From contig NZ_NHSJ01000123.1 in the NCBI RefSeq assembly GCF_002937075.1, positions 1-64,000 on the forward strand: a stretch of DNA of 64,000 bases, in the 5' to 3' direction. This DNA is from Rhodoblastus sphagnicola (GTDB lineage: Bacteria > Pseudomonadota > Alphaproteobacteria > Rhizobiales > Beijerinckiaceae). Shown here piece after piece: positions 42,117 through 53,846 of the stretch (positions within the stretch are counted from its first letter, which is position 1; each line of letters opens with the position of its first letter). Both the position numbers and the translations under genes were made by a program. A model generated the notes under the pieces. The model did not search any database, was not told the DNA's origin, and was given only the letters and a program-made list of their open reading frames with translations.

Positions 42117-43919
42117 TCAGACCTTGCCGGTTTTCTTCCTGCTGTCGCCCGCGCTCTTTTCGTCGTGAGGTTTCTTGTCGCTGTAGGGCTTTCTGTCGCC
42201 GTCGGGTTTCTTGGCGAAGCGGGATTTCGCGCGGGCCTGAAGCTCCTGATCGCTGGGCGCGCTGGCCAGATCCACCGGGATATTGTCCGGGCCGGGCCGG
42301 CGCATCGCCTTCAGGAAAGCTTCCGCCTTGGCGCTGGCGATCTCGACCTTGGTCTCGTCCTGGAAAATGCGGATCGCGCCGATTTCCTCGCGGTTCAGGC
42401 CGCCCTTCCGGCACAGCATGGGCAGGATCCATTTCGGCTCGGCGCGCTGGCCGCGGCCGACGCCGAGCCGCACCCACACCGAATCGGTCATGTCGACGCG
42501 CGCGCGCGGCTCGCGGCGCTCCTTGTCCCGCGGCGGCGGCGCGGAGCCGGGGTCCTTGAGTTCCTCGGCGGCCGGCCAGCGCGCCGACAGGAAACGGGCG
42601 AGCGCCGCCGCGCATTTTTCGGCGCCATGCTGCGCGAGCAGGCTGTTGGCCAACTCCACCTCTTCCTCGTCGCCAGCGTGGGAAAATACCGGGTCTTCGG
42701 CGATGCGGACGCGGTCGAGTTTCGCGATATCCTCCGGTCCCGGCGCGATCTGCCAGACCGGAAACACTTGCGCGTCGGAGAACAGGTTTTCCGCGCGACG
42801 GTTCATCTTCGGCGGGATCAGCAGGGCGGACACGCCCTTTCGCCCCGCGCGGCCGGTGCGGCCGGAGCGGTGTTTCAGCGCCTCGACATCGTGGGGGAAG
42901 TCGGCGTGAACCACCAGCCCGACGCTGGGCAGGTCGATGCCGCGCGCGGCGACATCGGTGGCGACGCAAACCTTCGCCCGGCCGTCGCGCAAGGCCTGCA
43001 TCGAGAGATTGCGCTCGTGCTGGCCGAGTTCGCCGGACAGCAGCACGGCGGAAAAGCCGCGTTCCAGCAGGGTCGCCTGCAAATGGCGCGAGGCGTCGCG
43101 GGTGTTGCAGAACACGATGGTGGTCGGCGGATCAAAATAGCGCAGCAGATTGACCACGGCCTTTTCGATCTCGCGCGGATCGACGCGCACGGCGCGGTAT
43201 TCGATGTCGGCATGGGCGCGCGCCGCGCCGACCACCTCAAGGCGCAGGGCGTCGCGCTGGAATTTCTTGGCCAGCGCCGCGACGCCCTTGGGCATGGTGG
43301 CGGAAAACAATACGGTGCGGCGACCTTCCGGGGCGGAGCCGAGAATGAATTCGAGATCCTCGCGAAAACCCATGTCGAGCATTTCGTCGGCCTCGTCGAG
43401 GGCGATCGCGGCGATATGCGACAGGTCGAGCGCGTGGCGTTCGATATGGTCGCGCAACCGTCCGGGCGTGCCGACCACGATATCGGCGCCGCCCGCCAGC
43501 GCGCGGCGCTCGAAATGCGGGTTCATGCCGCCGACGCAGGACACGATGCGCGCCCCGGCATAGGCGTAGAGCCAGGTCAGTTCGTGGGCCACCTGCAACG
43601 CCAGTTCGCGGGTCGGCGCGACCACCAGGGCGGCGGGCGCCGTGCGCTCCGGCAATTTGCCGGACTCTCCGAGCAGGTTGGCCGCCATGGCGAGGCCGAA
43701 GGCGACGGTCTTGCCGGAGCCGGTCTGGGCGGACACCAGCAGGTCGCGGCCCTCCGCGTCGGGCCGCAGCACGGCTTCCTGCACCGGCGTGAGGCTCTTG
43801 TAATCGCGTTCGTCGAGCGCGCGGGCGAGGGCGGGGGGAATCGTGGACAGGGTCAAGGAATAGCCGATCTGGATTTGTCTGTTCCCGGGAAGGGAGATTA
43901 CAGCACAAGGTGACGTCAT
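42117..43919 (-). CDS. DEAD-box RNA helicase with DbpA-like RNA-binding domain
   Basis: 600 residues. Helicase motifs: AQTGSGKT, PTREL, DEADEMLDMGF, FSATMP, and HRSGRTGRAGRKG. A DbpA-type RNA-binding domain is near residues 460-530 (VWVRLGVGRGQRAEPKWIL), followed by a lysine-rich tail. It probably acts in 50S ribosome assembly or RNA decay. The start at MTSPCAVISL abuts a repeat; TTG 43856 is another possibility. Confidence 0.93.
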   Translation of the reverse strand: MTSPCAVISLPGNRQIQIGYSLTLSTIPPALARALDERDYKSLTPVQEAVLRPDAEGRDLLVSAQTGSGKTVAFGLAMAANLLGESGKLPERTAPAALVVAPTRELALQVAHELTWLYAYAGARIVSCVGGMNPHFERRALAGGADIVVGTPGRLRDHIERHALDLSHIAAIALDEADEMLDMGFREDLEFILGSAPEGRRTVLFSATMPKGVAALAKKFQRDALRLEVVGAARAHADIEYRAVRVDPREIEKAVVNLLRYFDPPTTIVFCNTRDASRHLQATLLERGFSAVLLSGELGQHERNLSMQALRDGRAKVCVATDVAARGIDLPSVGLVVHADFPHDVEALKHRSGRTGRAGRKGVSALLIPPKMNRRAENLFSDAQVFPVWQIAPGPEDIAKLDRVRIAEDPVFSHAGDEEEVELANSLLAQHGAEKCAAALARFLSARWPAAEELKDPGSAPPPRDKERREPRARVDMTDSVWVRLGVGRGQRAEPKWILPMLCRKGGLNREEIGAIRIFQDETKVEIASAKAEAFLKAMRRPGPDNIPVDLASAPSDQELQARAKSRFAKKPDGDRKPYSDKKPHDEKSAGDSRKKTGKV

Positions 43920-44040
43920 GCGCGCCCCGGACTTGATCCGGGGGATTGCGCCGGGCCTACGCCAATTCACGAGGCAGGACCTTCCAGGGGATTCCTCTGA
44001 CCTAACCGCATGGCGGACCGGGACAAGCCCGGTCCTGACG
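43920..44040. repeat. Rhizobial inverted repeat, diverged copy
   Basis: Contains CCCCGGACTTGATCCGGGG and GACCGGGACAAGCCCGGTC, related to 38365-38477. It fills the trpE-helicase gap together with about 50 further bases that show nothing. Confidence 0.7.
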
Positions 44041-44090
44041 GCTCGTGTTCGTGGCGTCGTTTGCTTCTATACGGGAGGAAAGCCTTCCCG

Positions 44091-45611
44091 TCACTGCCCG
44101 CGTTTAATGCTCGACGCGAAGCGCAGCGCCTCTTCGGCCGCGCGGAACAGCGCGCGGGACTTGTTGATGCATTCCTGCTGTTCGCTTTTCGGGTCGGAAT
44201 CGTAGACGATGCCGGCGCCCGCCTGCACGTGCATGAACCCGTCCTTCACCACGGAGGTGCGCAGCACGATGCAGGTGTCCATCTCGCCGCTGGCGCCGAA
44301 ATAGCCGATGCAGCCGGCGTAAATGCCGCGCTTGTCCGCCTCCAGTTCGTCGATGATCTCCATCGCCCGCACTTTCGGCGCGCCCGACACAGTCCCGGCG
44401 GGGAAGCCGCCGCAAAGCGCGTCGATCACGTCCTTGGACGGATCGAGCGCGCCGATCACGTTGGAGACGATGTGCATGACATGGCTGTAACGCTCGATGA
44501 CGAATTTTTCCGTCACCTCGACCGTGCCGGTCGCCGCCACGCGGCCGACATCGTTGCGGCCGAGATCGAGCAGCATCAGATGTTCGGCGCGCTCCTTGGG
44601 GTCGGCCAGCAATTCCTCGGCCAGCGCGTTGTCCTCTTCCGGCGTCGCGCCGCGCGGACGGGTGCCGGCGATCGGGCGGATGGTGACCTTGCCGTCGCGC
44701 GCCCGCACCAGAATCTCCGGGCTGGAGCAGACGATCTGGAAATCGGTGAAATCGAGATAGCACAGGAAAGGCGCGGGATTGACGCGGCGCAGCGCGCGAT
44801 AGAGCGCGAAGGCCGGCAGTTGGAACGACGAGGTGAAGCGCTGCGACAGCACGACCTGGAAAATGTCGCCGGCGCGGATATAGCTTTTCGCCTGCTCGAC
44901 CATGGCGAGATAGCGCGCTTCGGTCGTGTTGGAGACCGGCGCGTGCGACTGCAACAGCAGCGCGTCCTCGGCCTGCGTCTCGTGGCGCATGGGGCTTTCC
45001 AGCGCCGCCACCGCCTGCTCCAGCCGCTCCAGCGCGCTCTCGTAAGCTGCGCGGGCGGCGCCGCCCGCGCTGGGGCGCACTGGCGTCACCAGCCAGACTT
45101 CGTCGCGCACCGTATCGAACACGGCCATCACGGTCGGGCGCACCAGCAGCGCGTCGGGCGTGCCGATCGGATCGGGCTTGGGCGAGGCCAGCCGCTCCAT
45201 CTCGCGCACCATGTCATAGCCGAGATAGCCGAACACGCCGGCCGCCATCGGCGGCAGGCCCGGCGCGGCGGGGATGGCCGATTCGGTGAGCAGGGCGCGC
45301 AGCGCGTCGAGCGGCTTTTCCGGACAGGGGACGAAAGAGTCGCGGTTGCGCAACGCGTCGCGATTGATCTCGGCCGTGCCGTCCTTGACGCGAAAGATCA
45401 CGTCGGGATCGAGGCCGATCATGGAATAGCGGCCGCGCGCGGCGCCGCCTTCCACCGATTCCAGCAGGAACACATCGCCGGCGCGGCCCGCCGACAGTTT
45501 GAGAAAGGCGGAAACCGGGGTTTCCAGATCGGCGACCAGTTTCAGGCTGACCAGCGACGGTTCGCCACTCTCATAGGTCTTGGCGAAAACGTCGAATTCC
45601 GGGCTGAACAT
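44091..45611 (-). CDS. trpE: Anthranilate synthase component I
   Basis: Converts chorismate to anthranilate with ammonia from TrpG, first step of tryptophan synthesis. 506 residues. The feedback-binding motif LLESVEGG, IAGTRPRG, LDLGRNDVGRVA and GFPAGTVSGAPKVRAMEII are intact. It begins six bases after the ppiD stop, so the two are one operon. trpG and trpD do not follow. Confidence 0.97.
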   Translation of the reverse strand: MFSPEFDVFAKTYESGEPSLVSLKLVADLETPVSAFLKLSAGRAGDVFLLESVEGGAARGRYSMIGLDPDVIFRVKDGTAEINRDALRNRDSFVPCPEKPLDALRALLTESAIPAAPGLPPMAAGVFGYLGYDMVREMERLASPKPDPIGTPDALLVRPTVMAVFDTVRDEVWLVTPVRPSAGGAARAAYESALERLEQAVAALESPMRHETQAEDALLLQSHAPVSNTTEARYLAMVEQAKSYIRAGDIFQVVLSQRFTSSFQLPAFALYRALRRVNPAPFLCYLDFTDFQIVCSSPEILVRARDGKVTIRPIAGTRPRGATPEEDNALAEELLADPKERAEHLMLLDLGRNDVGRVAATGTVEVTEKFVIERYSHVMHIVSNVIGALDPSKDVIDALCGGFPAGTVSGAPKVRAMEIIDELEADKRGIYAGCIGYFGASGEMDTCIVLRTSVVKDGFMHVQAGAGIVYDSDPKSEQQECINKSRALFRAAEEALRFASSIKRGQ

Positions 45612-45617
45612 GAAACC

Positions 45618-47507
45618 TCACTGGTCCGAGCCGAGCGCCGCGCGCAGCGCCGTCTGATTGATTTTTACGCCCAGTTGCGATTCCAGGCCGCCGACATATT
45701 GCACCAGCAGATCGTCGGCCATGGCGGCTTCGAGCTGGGGCAGGGCGCGGGCGAGGCCGAGATCCCGGGTGTCCAGCGGCGGCGTGGTGGAATCCGTCAC
45801 CTTCAGCACATAGCGCCCGCCCTGATCGGCCAGCGCCACCCCGGCCGCGCCCACCGGCAGGGCGAAGATCTGCGCCACGGCGGCTTCGGTCAGCCCCTCG
45901 CCGCCGGCGCGGCGTACGTTGGCGGCCTGTCGCGGCGCGACGCCATTGGCCTTGGCGAGGTCGGCGATGTCAGAGCCGCCGTCGATTTTCCTGGCGAGTT
46001 CGTTGGCCTTGGCCGCGAGCGCCTTCTGCGCGTCGGAGTCTTTCAGCGCCTTGGCCACCTGATCCTTGACCTCATCCAGCGGCTGCTGGCGCGACGGCTC
46101 GATGGCGGCGATCTCGAACCACGAGAAGCCGCCGTCCTTGCGCGACACCGAATCATTGTCCACGCCGACGTCGGAGGCGAAGATCGCCTTGACCAGTTCG
46201 GGCGCGACGCCGAGGGGGGCGCCGTCCTTGCCGGCGCCGGAGGCGTCGGTGACGAGGGTGTCCGCGCTCAGCCCGGTCTCCTGCGCGGCCTGGGTCAAGG
46301 TCTTGCCCGAAGAGCGCAAATCCTCGATGCGGTCGTGCTTGTTCTGCACGTCGCCCTTGACCTGCGTCTTGGCCAGTTCGGCCTTGATTCCGTCCTTGAC
46401 CGAGTCGAAGCTCTGCGTCGTCCCGGGCGTGATGCTGGCGACCTTGACGATGACGTAACCGAACTTGCCCTGCACCGGACCGACCACGTCCGGCTCGGTC
46501 GGCTTGAAGGCGGCGTCGGCCACGGCCGGATCGAACACGCCTGACTTGGCCACCTCGCCGAGATCGACGGGCACGCCGCCGGACTGCGGGTCCTGCGACA
46601 CGGTCTTGAACAGCACGCCGTCATCGATGCGGGCGCGGGCCTTGTCCGCCGCTTCCTTGCTGGAAAAGGTCAATTGCGACAGCGCGCGTTTTTCCGGCGT
46701 GCTGTATTTTTGCGCGACGTCGCGGTCATAGACGGCTTTGGCCGCCGCGTCGGACACGGTCAGGCTCTTGGCCAGCGTTTCGGCGGAGACGGTCAGCGTC
46801 GTCACCTTGCGATATTCCGGCTTGCGAAAGGCGTCCCTGCGCAGCTCGTAGAACTCCTTGATCGCCTGCTCGGCCGGCGCGGGCAGGGCGCTGGCGTCGG
46901 CGGGCGGCAGGATGAAGTAATCGGCCTTGCGCGTCTCGGCGTTGAAGCGGTTGATCGCCTCCAGCATCGCGTGGGGGACCTTGAAACCGCCGGCGATGGC
47001 CGCGCCGAGTTGCCGGCGCACGGCGGTGGCGCGCTCCTCGCGCAGGTAGCTGGCTTCATTGTAGCCATTGTCGCGCAGAATCATGTCGAATCGCGACTGG
47101 TCGAACTTGCCATCGGGGCCGGCGAACATTTTTTCGGCCTTGATCGCCTTGGCGACTTCGGCGTCCGCCAGGCTCAGGCCGAGACGGGCGGCGTCCTGGT
47201 CGAGCGCGGAATCGGTGAGGAGCCGCGCCAGCACCTGCCGGTCGAGGCCGAGCGCCCGCGCCTCGTCATTGGTGACGGCGCGCCGGGCCTGCCGTTGCAG
47301 GCGCTGCAATTCGTTCTGGTATTCGGCGCGGTATTGCGTCGCCCCGATGGTGGTCGCGCCGATGCTCGCGAGCTGGTCGGCGCGGAAATTGGTGAATACG
47401 TCGCGAATGCCGAAAAACCCGAAGCCGATGACGATCAGGGTGGCGAAGGCCGCGAGGATCGTCCGCCCCAACCAGTTTTTCGACATGATCCGCAGGCCGT
47501 CGAGCAT
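45618..47507 (-). CDS. ppiD: Periplasmic peptidyl-prolyl cis-trans isomerase/chaperone (PpiD type)
   Basis: 629 residues. One N-terminal membrane anchor (TILAAFATLIVIGFGFFGI), a SurA-like chaperone domain, and a parvulin domain around residues 270-360 (LTFSSKEAADKARARI). It assists folding of exported proteins at the inner membrane. AGAGAGAAG before the ATG at 47507 sets the start; the long in-frame upstream region is repeat DNA. The ppiD-trpE pairing, divergent from tpiA, is usual in Rhizobiales. Confidence 0.92.
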   Translation of the reverse strand: MLDGLRIMSKNWLGRTILAAFATLIVIGFGFFGIRDVFTNFRADQLASIGATTIGATQYRAEYQNELQRLQRQARRAVTNDEARALGLDRQVLARLLTDSALDQDAARLGLSLADAEVAKAIKAEKMFAGPDGKFDQSRFDMILRDNGYNEASYLREERATAVRRQLGAAIAGGFKVPHAMLEAINRFNAETRKADYFILPPADASALPAPAEQAIKEFYELRRDAFRKPEYRKVTTLTVSAETLAKSLTVSDAAAKAVYDRDVAQKYSTPEKRALSQLTFSSKEAADKARARIDDGVLFKTVSQDPQSGGVPVDLGEVAKSGVFDPAVADAAFKPTEPDVVGPVQGKFGYVIVKVASITPGTTQSFDSVKDGIKAELAKTQVKGDVQNKHDRIEDLRSSGKTLTQAAQETGLSADTLVTDASGAGKDGAPLGVAPELVKAIFASDVGVDNDSVSRKDGGFSWFEIAAIEPSRQQPLDEVKDQVAKALKDSDAQKALAAKANELARKIDGGSDIADLAKANGVAPRQAANVRRAGGEGLTEAAVAQIFALPVGAAGVALADQGGRYVLKVTDSTTPPLDTRDLGLARALPQLEAAMADDLLVQYVGGLESQLGVKINQTALRAALGSDQ

Positions 47508-47600
47508 TGCTTCTCTCTTGTTCGGCGCCGGGGGTGGCGCAAGGCGCCGGACTATAGAAACGCGCCGCGTCCCGCGCAATCCATTTGCGACGGCGGGACA

Positions 47601-47837
47601 GGGCAATCGGGTGAATAATGAAAGGGGCGCGCACGGTCGTGTTTCCTTCTCCCCTTGCGGGAGAAGGTGGCCCCGAAGGGAGCGGATGAGGGGGCAAACG
47701 CAAGAACAAAGGCGTTTTTCTCCGGCTGGCGCCCCCTCATCCGTCTCGCCGCCTGGCGGCCGGCGATCCACCTTCTCCCGCAAGGGGAGAAGGGATCGCC
47801 AGCTTGGCCGCCGCTATACGCGTTTACCCGATTGCCC
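47601..47837. repeat. Composite intergenic element, outer 12-bp inverted repeat
   Basis: GGGCAATCGGGT (47601-47612) and ACCCGATTGCCC (47826-47837) bound a second inverted repeat, 47645-47783, whose arms contain CCTTCTCCCCTTGCGGGAG and CTCCCGCAAGGGGAGAAGG. The latter is a widespread Rhizobiales repeat. The 393-bp ppiD-hypothetical gap holds nothing else recognisable. Confidence 0.75.
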
Positions 47838-47900
47838 CGGATGGCGGGACGCAGGTTTGCGAAGGCGACCGGGTTGCCGAGCGAACCCGGTCGCGCGTGT

Positions 47901-48419
47901 TCAGAGCCGGGCGAGGCCTTCCTCGTAGGTCAGTTTGGGAAAACTCTCGTCATATTTGGCGGCGCCGTCGGCCAGGGCGTCGATCTTGGCGGCGGTGTCG
48001 AACTTCTTCAGCTTGGTCTTGTCGAGATAAAAGAAGTCGATCAACTCGTTATAGACGGAGACGTCGTCATAGGGCAGCACGTAGATCGAAGCCTCGCCAA
48101 AGGCGATCTGGTAGCGGTCGCCGCGCTTCACGTCGGCGACATAGATGAAATATTTGCCGCCCGCGACCAGGGCGCCGTTGAAAGCCTCGACCAGAACCGG
48201 CAACAGGCTGAATTTCTCCAATTGGCCCGCGAGAAAGGACAGGCCGGGGCCGCTTTCGGCCGCGGCGATGGCCGCCGTCAGCGCCGGCGATTCGGCGTCG
48301 GTCAGCAGGATGTCGCCGCGAAAGGCGGTGCGCCCGGCGACATGGGTCGGCCCCTTGTGGGTGGGCTTGACCAGTCGCGCGTCGAGGTCTTGCAACGCGG
48401 AGGTTTCGGTGACGGTCAT
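47901..48419 (-). CDS. Hypothetical protein
   Basis: 172 residues from [10 protein letters not shown]; upstream in-frame codons look non-coding. Soluble, with no signal peptide. Visible stretches [20 protein letters not shown] and [18 protein letters not shown] suggest a compact alpha/beta fold. I do not recognise the family. Divergent from tpiA. Confidence 0.65.
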   Translation of the reverse strand: MTVTETSALQDLDARLVKPTHKGPTHVAGRTAFRGDILLTDAESPALTAAIAAAESGPGLSFLAGQLEKFSLLPVLVEAFNGALVAGGKYFIYVADVKRGDRYQIAFGEASIYVLPYDDVSVYNELIDFFYLDKTKLKKFDTAAKIDALADGAAKYDESFPKLTYEEGLARL

Positions 48420-48752
48420 GGAAGGACTTTCGAAGACCCGCTCCTTCCTGAACCATCCAGGAGTGTAGCGGAATTTTGTCGCTTGGCGCGCGCGAATTCT
48501 GGCGCGCGCGCGAAATTGACACGCGAACATTGGGCGATGTCGAAGATGGAGCTTTCCCGACAAACGGGCGCGATCAGTGGCGCGGATGACGGGGACGCGC
48601 CAATATGGCGGGCCGGTTTCGCATCCGGAAAACTCCTGGGGACGACGAAGCAAGTTCCGAGCCAGCGGCCTTTTGTCGCGGCGCGTTTTGCCGCCTCTGG
48701 GCAAGAAGCCGCGCCTCTGCTATCGCAACCGCAGAATTTGGGAGTCCCGACC
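48420..48752. other. Divergent intergenic region, hypothetical/tpiA
   Basis: 333 bp with no gene. TTGACA at 48516-48521 is a possible -35 box for tpiA but no matching -10 is clear. Nothing else is seen. Confidence 0.4.
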
Positions 48753-49502
48753 ATGACAGACATTCGTCCGCTCGCCGCCGGAAACTGGAAAATGAACGGT
48801 CTCGCCGCATCGCTGGCGGAGTTGACCGCGATCGCGCGCGCCGCTCAGGCGGGCGAGGCCGGTCGCGCGGAAGTGCTGATCTGCCCGCCGGCGACGCTGG
48901 TCGCCGCCGCCGTTCAAGCGGCGGGCGGCATGCCCGTTGGCGGACAGGATTGTCACGCCGCCGCTTCCGGCGCCCACACCGGCGATATTTCGGCTGAAAT
49001 GCTCAAGGACGCCGGCGCGACTTATGTGATTGTCGGCCATTCCGAACGCCGCGCCGATCATGGCGAGAGCGACGAAACCGTCCGCGCCAAGGCCGAAGCC
49101 GCCCTGCGCGCCGGCCTGATTGCGATTGTCTGCGTCGGCGAAACCCGCGACCAGCGCGAAGCCGGCCAGACGCTCGCCGTGGTCGGCGCCCAGATCTCCG
49201 GCTCGCTGCCCCACGGCGCCACCGCCGCGACCCTGGTGGTGGCCTATGAGCCGGTCTGGGCCATCGGCACCGGCCTTACCCCCACGATCGAGGATGTCGC
49301 CGAAGTCCACGCCTTCATCCGCCATGAACTGATCGACCTGCTGCCGGGCGAGGGCGAAAAGGTCCGCATTCTCTATGGCGGCTCGGTCAAGCCGTCCAAC
49401 GCGGCCGAATTGATGGGCGTCGAAAACGTCAATGGCGCGCTGGTCGGCGGCGCCAGCCTGACGGCCAAGGACTTTTTGGCGATCGCCGGCGTCTACAAAT
49501 AA
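48753..49502 (+). CDS. tpiA: Triosephosphate isomerase
   Basis: Interconverts dihydroxyacetone phosphate and glyceraldehyde 3-phosphate. 249 residues. Catalytic Lys13 in GNWKMN, His in VGHSERR, Glu in [10 protein letters not shown], and phosphate loop LYGGSVK. GGGAG upstream of the ATG fixes the start. It begins the usual tpiA-secG-pyrG run. Confidence 0.98.
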   Translation: MTDIRPLAAGNWKMNGLAASLAELTAIARAAQAGEAGRAEVLICPPATLVAAAVQAAGGMPVGGQDCHAAASGAHTGDISAEMLKDAGATYVIVGHSERRADHGESDETVRAKAEAALRAGLIAIVCVGETRDQREAGQTLAVVGAQISGSLPHGATAATLVVAYEPVWAIGTGLTPTIEDVAEVHAFIRHELIDLLPGEGEKVRILYGGSVKPSNAAELMGVENVNGALVGGASLTAKDFLAIAGVYK

Positions 49503-49683
49503 GCCGAGAGCCGGGCCGTGACGTGCTTGCGCATGATGCCGGCTCCGGCGAGCGGCGCAAGATGACGTTCGAGCATTTCCTTTTGAGGGGTTCCCCTTCC
49601 TTTGTCCGGAATTTTGGTCTAAGACGCCACAAATTCCGCCGCCGGGTCCGAGTCTCCGGCGGCTTGCCTCGTTGGGATGTACC

Positions 49684-50082
49684 ATGCAGACGGTTCTTAT
49701 CGTCATTCACATGCTGATTGTCGTGGCCATGATCGTGACGGTGCTGTTGCAGCGTTCCGAGGGTGGCGCGCTGGGAATCGGCGGCGGCGGCGGGGCTGGC
49801 TCGTTCTTTTCCGGGCGCGGCAAGGCCAATCTGCTGACCCGAGCCACCGCCATTCTCGCGACCCTGTTCTTCGCGACCAGTCTCGGCCTCACCATTCTCG
49901 CCAGCTACACCCGGACGCAGAAATCGGTGTTCGAGCAGCCTGCGGCCTCGGCGCCGGCGGGAGAAGCGCCGAAGGATGCGCCGCAATCCGGCAATCTGAT
50001 CGACCAGTTGAAGAAACTGGACCAGACGCCGCCCGCGCCCCCGGCTCCGGAACCCGCGCAGGCGCCGCCACGCACGCAGTAA
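49684..50082 (+). CDS. secG: Protein translocase subunit SecG
   Basis: Small SecYEG subunit, 132 residues. Two membrane helices flank GGALGIGGGGGAGSFFSGRG, the family motif. The C-terminal tail is Pro/Ala-rich and its last codons (APPRTQ) and TAA stop form the first unit of a tandem repeat. The start MQTVLIVIH is preferred to the upstream codons. Confidence 0.95.
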   Translation: MQTVLIVIHMLIVVAMIVTVLLQRSEGGALGIGGGGGAGSFFSGRGKANLLTRATAILATLFFATSLGLTILASYTRTQKSVFEQPAASAPAGEAPKDAPQSGNLIDQLKKLDQTPPAPPAPEPAQAPPRTQ

Positions 50083-52036
<1,954 letters not shown>

Positions 52037-52050
52037 GCGGGATCGCTTGC

Positions 52051-52090
52051 TTGAGGCGCGGTGTAGACAATGCTATCTCCTTGTGTAGAC
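52051..52090 (+). promoter_or_regulatory. Candidate vapBC promoter with direct repeat operator
   Basis: TTGAGG (52051-52056), 17-base spacer, TATCTC (52074-52079). TGTAGAC occurs at 52062-52068 and 52084-52090, on both sides of the -10 box. This placement suits autoregulation by VapBC, but is inference. Confidence 0.5.
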
Positions 52091-52100
52091 GGGGCGAGCC

Positions 52101-52337
52101 ATGCCGCTGCACATCAGGGGTTCCGAAACCACGGAGGCGGTGCGCCGGTTGGCGCAAGCGCGCAAACTTACCTTGACCGAGGCGGTGAAAACCGCTTGCG
52201 AGGAGGCGTTGGCGCGCGATGAGGCGAAGCAGCCCGTGTCCGAGCGTCTGGCCGCAGTCCATGCGCGCTTGCGCGCGGCGCGCAAGACGGGCGAGAGCGC
52301 GGACAAGGCCTTCTTCGACCGGGAATGGGGCGAGTGA
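52101..52337 (+). CDS. vapB: VapB-family antitoxin (Rv0623-like)
   Basis: 78 residues. The N-terminal DNA-binding part (MPLHIRGSETTEAVRRLAQ) is followed by a toxin-binding tail ending ADKAFFDREWGE. It should neutralise the adjacent PIN toxin and repress the operon. It overlaps the toxin gene. Confidence 0.87.
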   Translation: MPLHIRGSETTEAVRRLAQARKLTLTEAVKTACEEALARDEAKQPVSERLAAVHARLRAARKTGESADKAFFDREWGE

Positions 52338-52726
52338 AGCTCTTGGTCGAGACCAGCGCGCTGGTCGCCATCGGCCTGGAAGAGCCGGGCTGGGAAAAGC
52401 TGGCCGACACCATCGCTTCCGCTGATGCCCCGATGACGACTTGCGTCAATGTGTTCGAAGCCGCGCTGGCGCTCGTGCGCGTTCGCGAGGTGACGCCGAG
52501 CGAAGCGCATCGCCTCATCCAGGAGCTTGTCGAGGTTCTCGGCGCGCAGGTCGCCGCCATCGTTCCGGAGATGACGCCCATCGCGATTTCAGCGCGCGAA
52601 AAATTTGGCGCCGGCCGACACGGCCTGAATTTCGGCGACTGCCTCTCCTACGCCGCCGCGCGTTTTTTTCAGGCCAAGCTGATTTACGTTGGCGATGATT
52701 TCGCGGCGACGGATGTGAACGATTGA
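52325..52726 (+). CDS. vapC: VapC-family PIN-domain toxin ribonuclease
   Basis: 133 residues from ATG; GTG 52334 would give a GTGA overlap with the antitoxin stop and may be the true start. The PIN acidic residues are in VETSAL (Glu where many have Asp), FGDCLSYAAA and YVGDDFAATDV. Members cleave tRNA or rRNA; target unknown. The Asp-to-Glu change is tolerated in many VapC proteins, so activity is likely. Confidence 0.87.
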   Translation: MGRVKLLVETSALVAIGLEEPGWEKLADTIASADAPMTTCVNVFEAALALVRVREVTPSEAHRLIQELVEVLGAQVAAIVPEMTPIAISAREKFGAGRHGLNFGDCLSYAAARFFQAKLIYVGDDFAATDVND

Positions 52727-52733
52727 ACCTCGA

Positions 52734-53201
52734 TCAAAACCCCAGGCGCTCCACCAGCGTCGCCCCCCAAAGCAGCGCCGCCAGCACAAGCGCGCAAAAA
52801 ACCGCCGCCGAGCCCATGTCCTTGATGACTTCGATTCGGTCGTTGCGCTCGGGGGTGACGTGGTCGCACAGTTTTTCGATCGCCGTGTTGAGCAGTTCCA
52901 CGCTCATCAGGCCGAAAATGCTGGCGATCAGCGCGGCGCGGCGGAAGGGATCGCCGGTAAGGACCAGCGCCAAGGGAACGGCGGCCACAAGCAGGACCAG
53001 TTCCTGCCGGAAGGCGCGCTCGCTGCGCAGGGCGGCGCGCAGGCCGGCGAGGGAGTGCAGCAAGGCTTGAAACACGGGCGGAGGCGAGGACAATGGGCGC
53101 TCGTCGGGAAAGGGATGCAGGTTCAACCCGCGATAGAGCCGGCAAGTCTCGGTTTTATGACAAAGTGTTTGCGGCTGGACGCGCGGCCCCGCCTGGATCA
53201 T
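52734..53201 (-). CDS. dgkA: Diacylglycerol kinase
   Basis: Integral membrane enzyme phosphorylating diacylglycerol from phospholipid recycling. 155 residues as drawn, about 30 longer than usual; TTG 53093 or GTG 53075 would match the family better. SERAFRQE, ELLNTAIEKLCDHVTPERND and IKDMGSAAVF are the family signatures. Three membrane helices. Convergent with vapC (seven bp). Confidence 0.92.
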   Translation of the reverse strand: MIQAGPRVQPQTLCHKTETCRLYRGLNLHPFPDERPLSSPPPVFQALLHSLAGLRAALRSERAFRQELVLLVAAVPLALVLTGDPFRRAALIASIFGLMSVELLNTAIEKLCDHVTPERNDRIEVIKDMGSAAVFCALVLAALLWGATLVERLGF

Positions 53202-53233
53202 AAAGCGGCGACCGCAGCCCGACGGACGCCTGA

Positions 53234-53830
53234 ATGCCGAAATACCTGAATTCCGTGGTGATCATGAGCCAGAACCCGGACGCGGCGCGCGAGTCCTGGG
53301 CGCGGCTCGGATTTGTCGTCGCGGCTGGGGACGGCCGCATCGCCCTGGGTTCCGCCGCGATTTACCTGCGGGGCGCCGAAACAGCGCCGCCGCCGCGCGT
53401 GTCGCACATCGTGTTCGCCGACAGCAACTCGCCGGCGGCCGAATGCGCCGCGCACGGCAATGGCGCGCGCGGCCTTGCGGCTTTGGTCAAGGTGAGCGAA
53501 AATCCCGCCGCTCTGGCCGAATTTTGCGCCCGCGACGCCGGCCAGCGCGAAATCCGCGCGACCTCCGCCGGAATCGAAATCAAGCTCGAAAACGCCCGTC
53601 AGGACATACTGACGCCCACCGCCTTCACCCAGTTCTACGGCGACCCGGACACCCAAGATCCCCAAAATCCAAAGGATCCGGGCCTGACCGCCGACGCCCT
53701 CGTCTTCGCCGCCGATCTCGACGCTGTCCGCGCCTTTTTCGGCGCCGCCGGCCTCGCCTTCGAGGAAAAATTCGGCCGCCTCGTCCTTGCCGAGCGCCTC
53801 GCCGGCCTCATTCTCGCCTTCGAGGCGTAA
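53234..53830 (+). CDS. VOC superfamily (glyoxalase-like) protein
   Basis: 198 residues with two betaalphabetabetabeta modules: module 1 begins [19 protein letters not shown] and contains VSHIVFAD, and module 2 has [18 protein letters not shown]. Metal ligands are incomplete, so the reaction cannot be stated. It sits 16 bases before kdsA on the same strand and is probably co-transcribed. Confidence 0.8.
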   Translation: MPKYLNSVVIMSQNPDAARESWARLGFVVAAGDGRIALGSAAIYLRGAETAPPPRVSHIVFADSNSPAAECAAHGNGARGLAALVKVSENPAALAEFCARDAGQREIRATSAGIEIKLENARQDILTPTAFTQFYGDPDTQDPQNPKDPGLTADALVFAADLDAVRAFFGAAGLAFEEKFGRLVLAERLAGLILAFEA

Positions 53831-53846
53831 CCCTCCCGGAGTCCCC

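Noticed and set aside
47655-48752. In-frame extension upstream of tpiA
   Set aside because: It runs through a palindromic repeat and the opposite hypothetical gene; the ATG at 48753 matches the family start with a good ribosome binding site.
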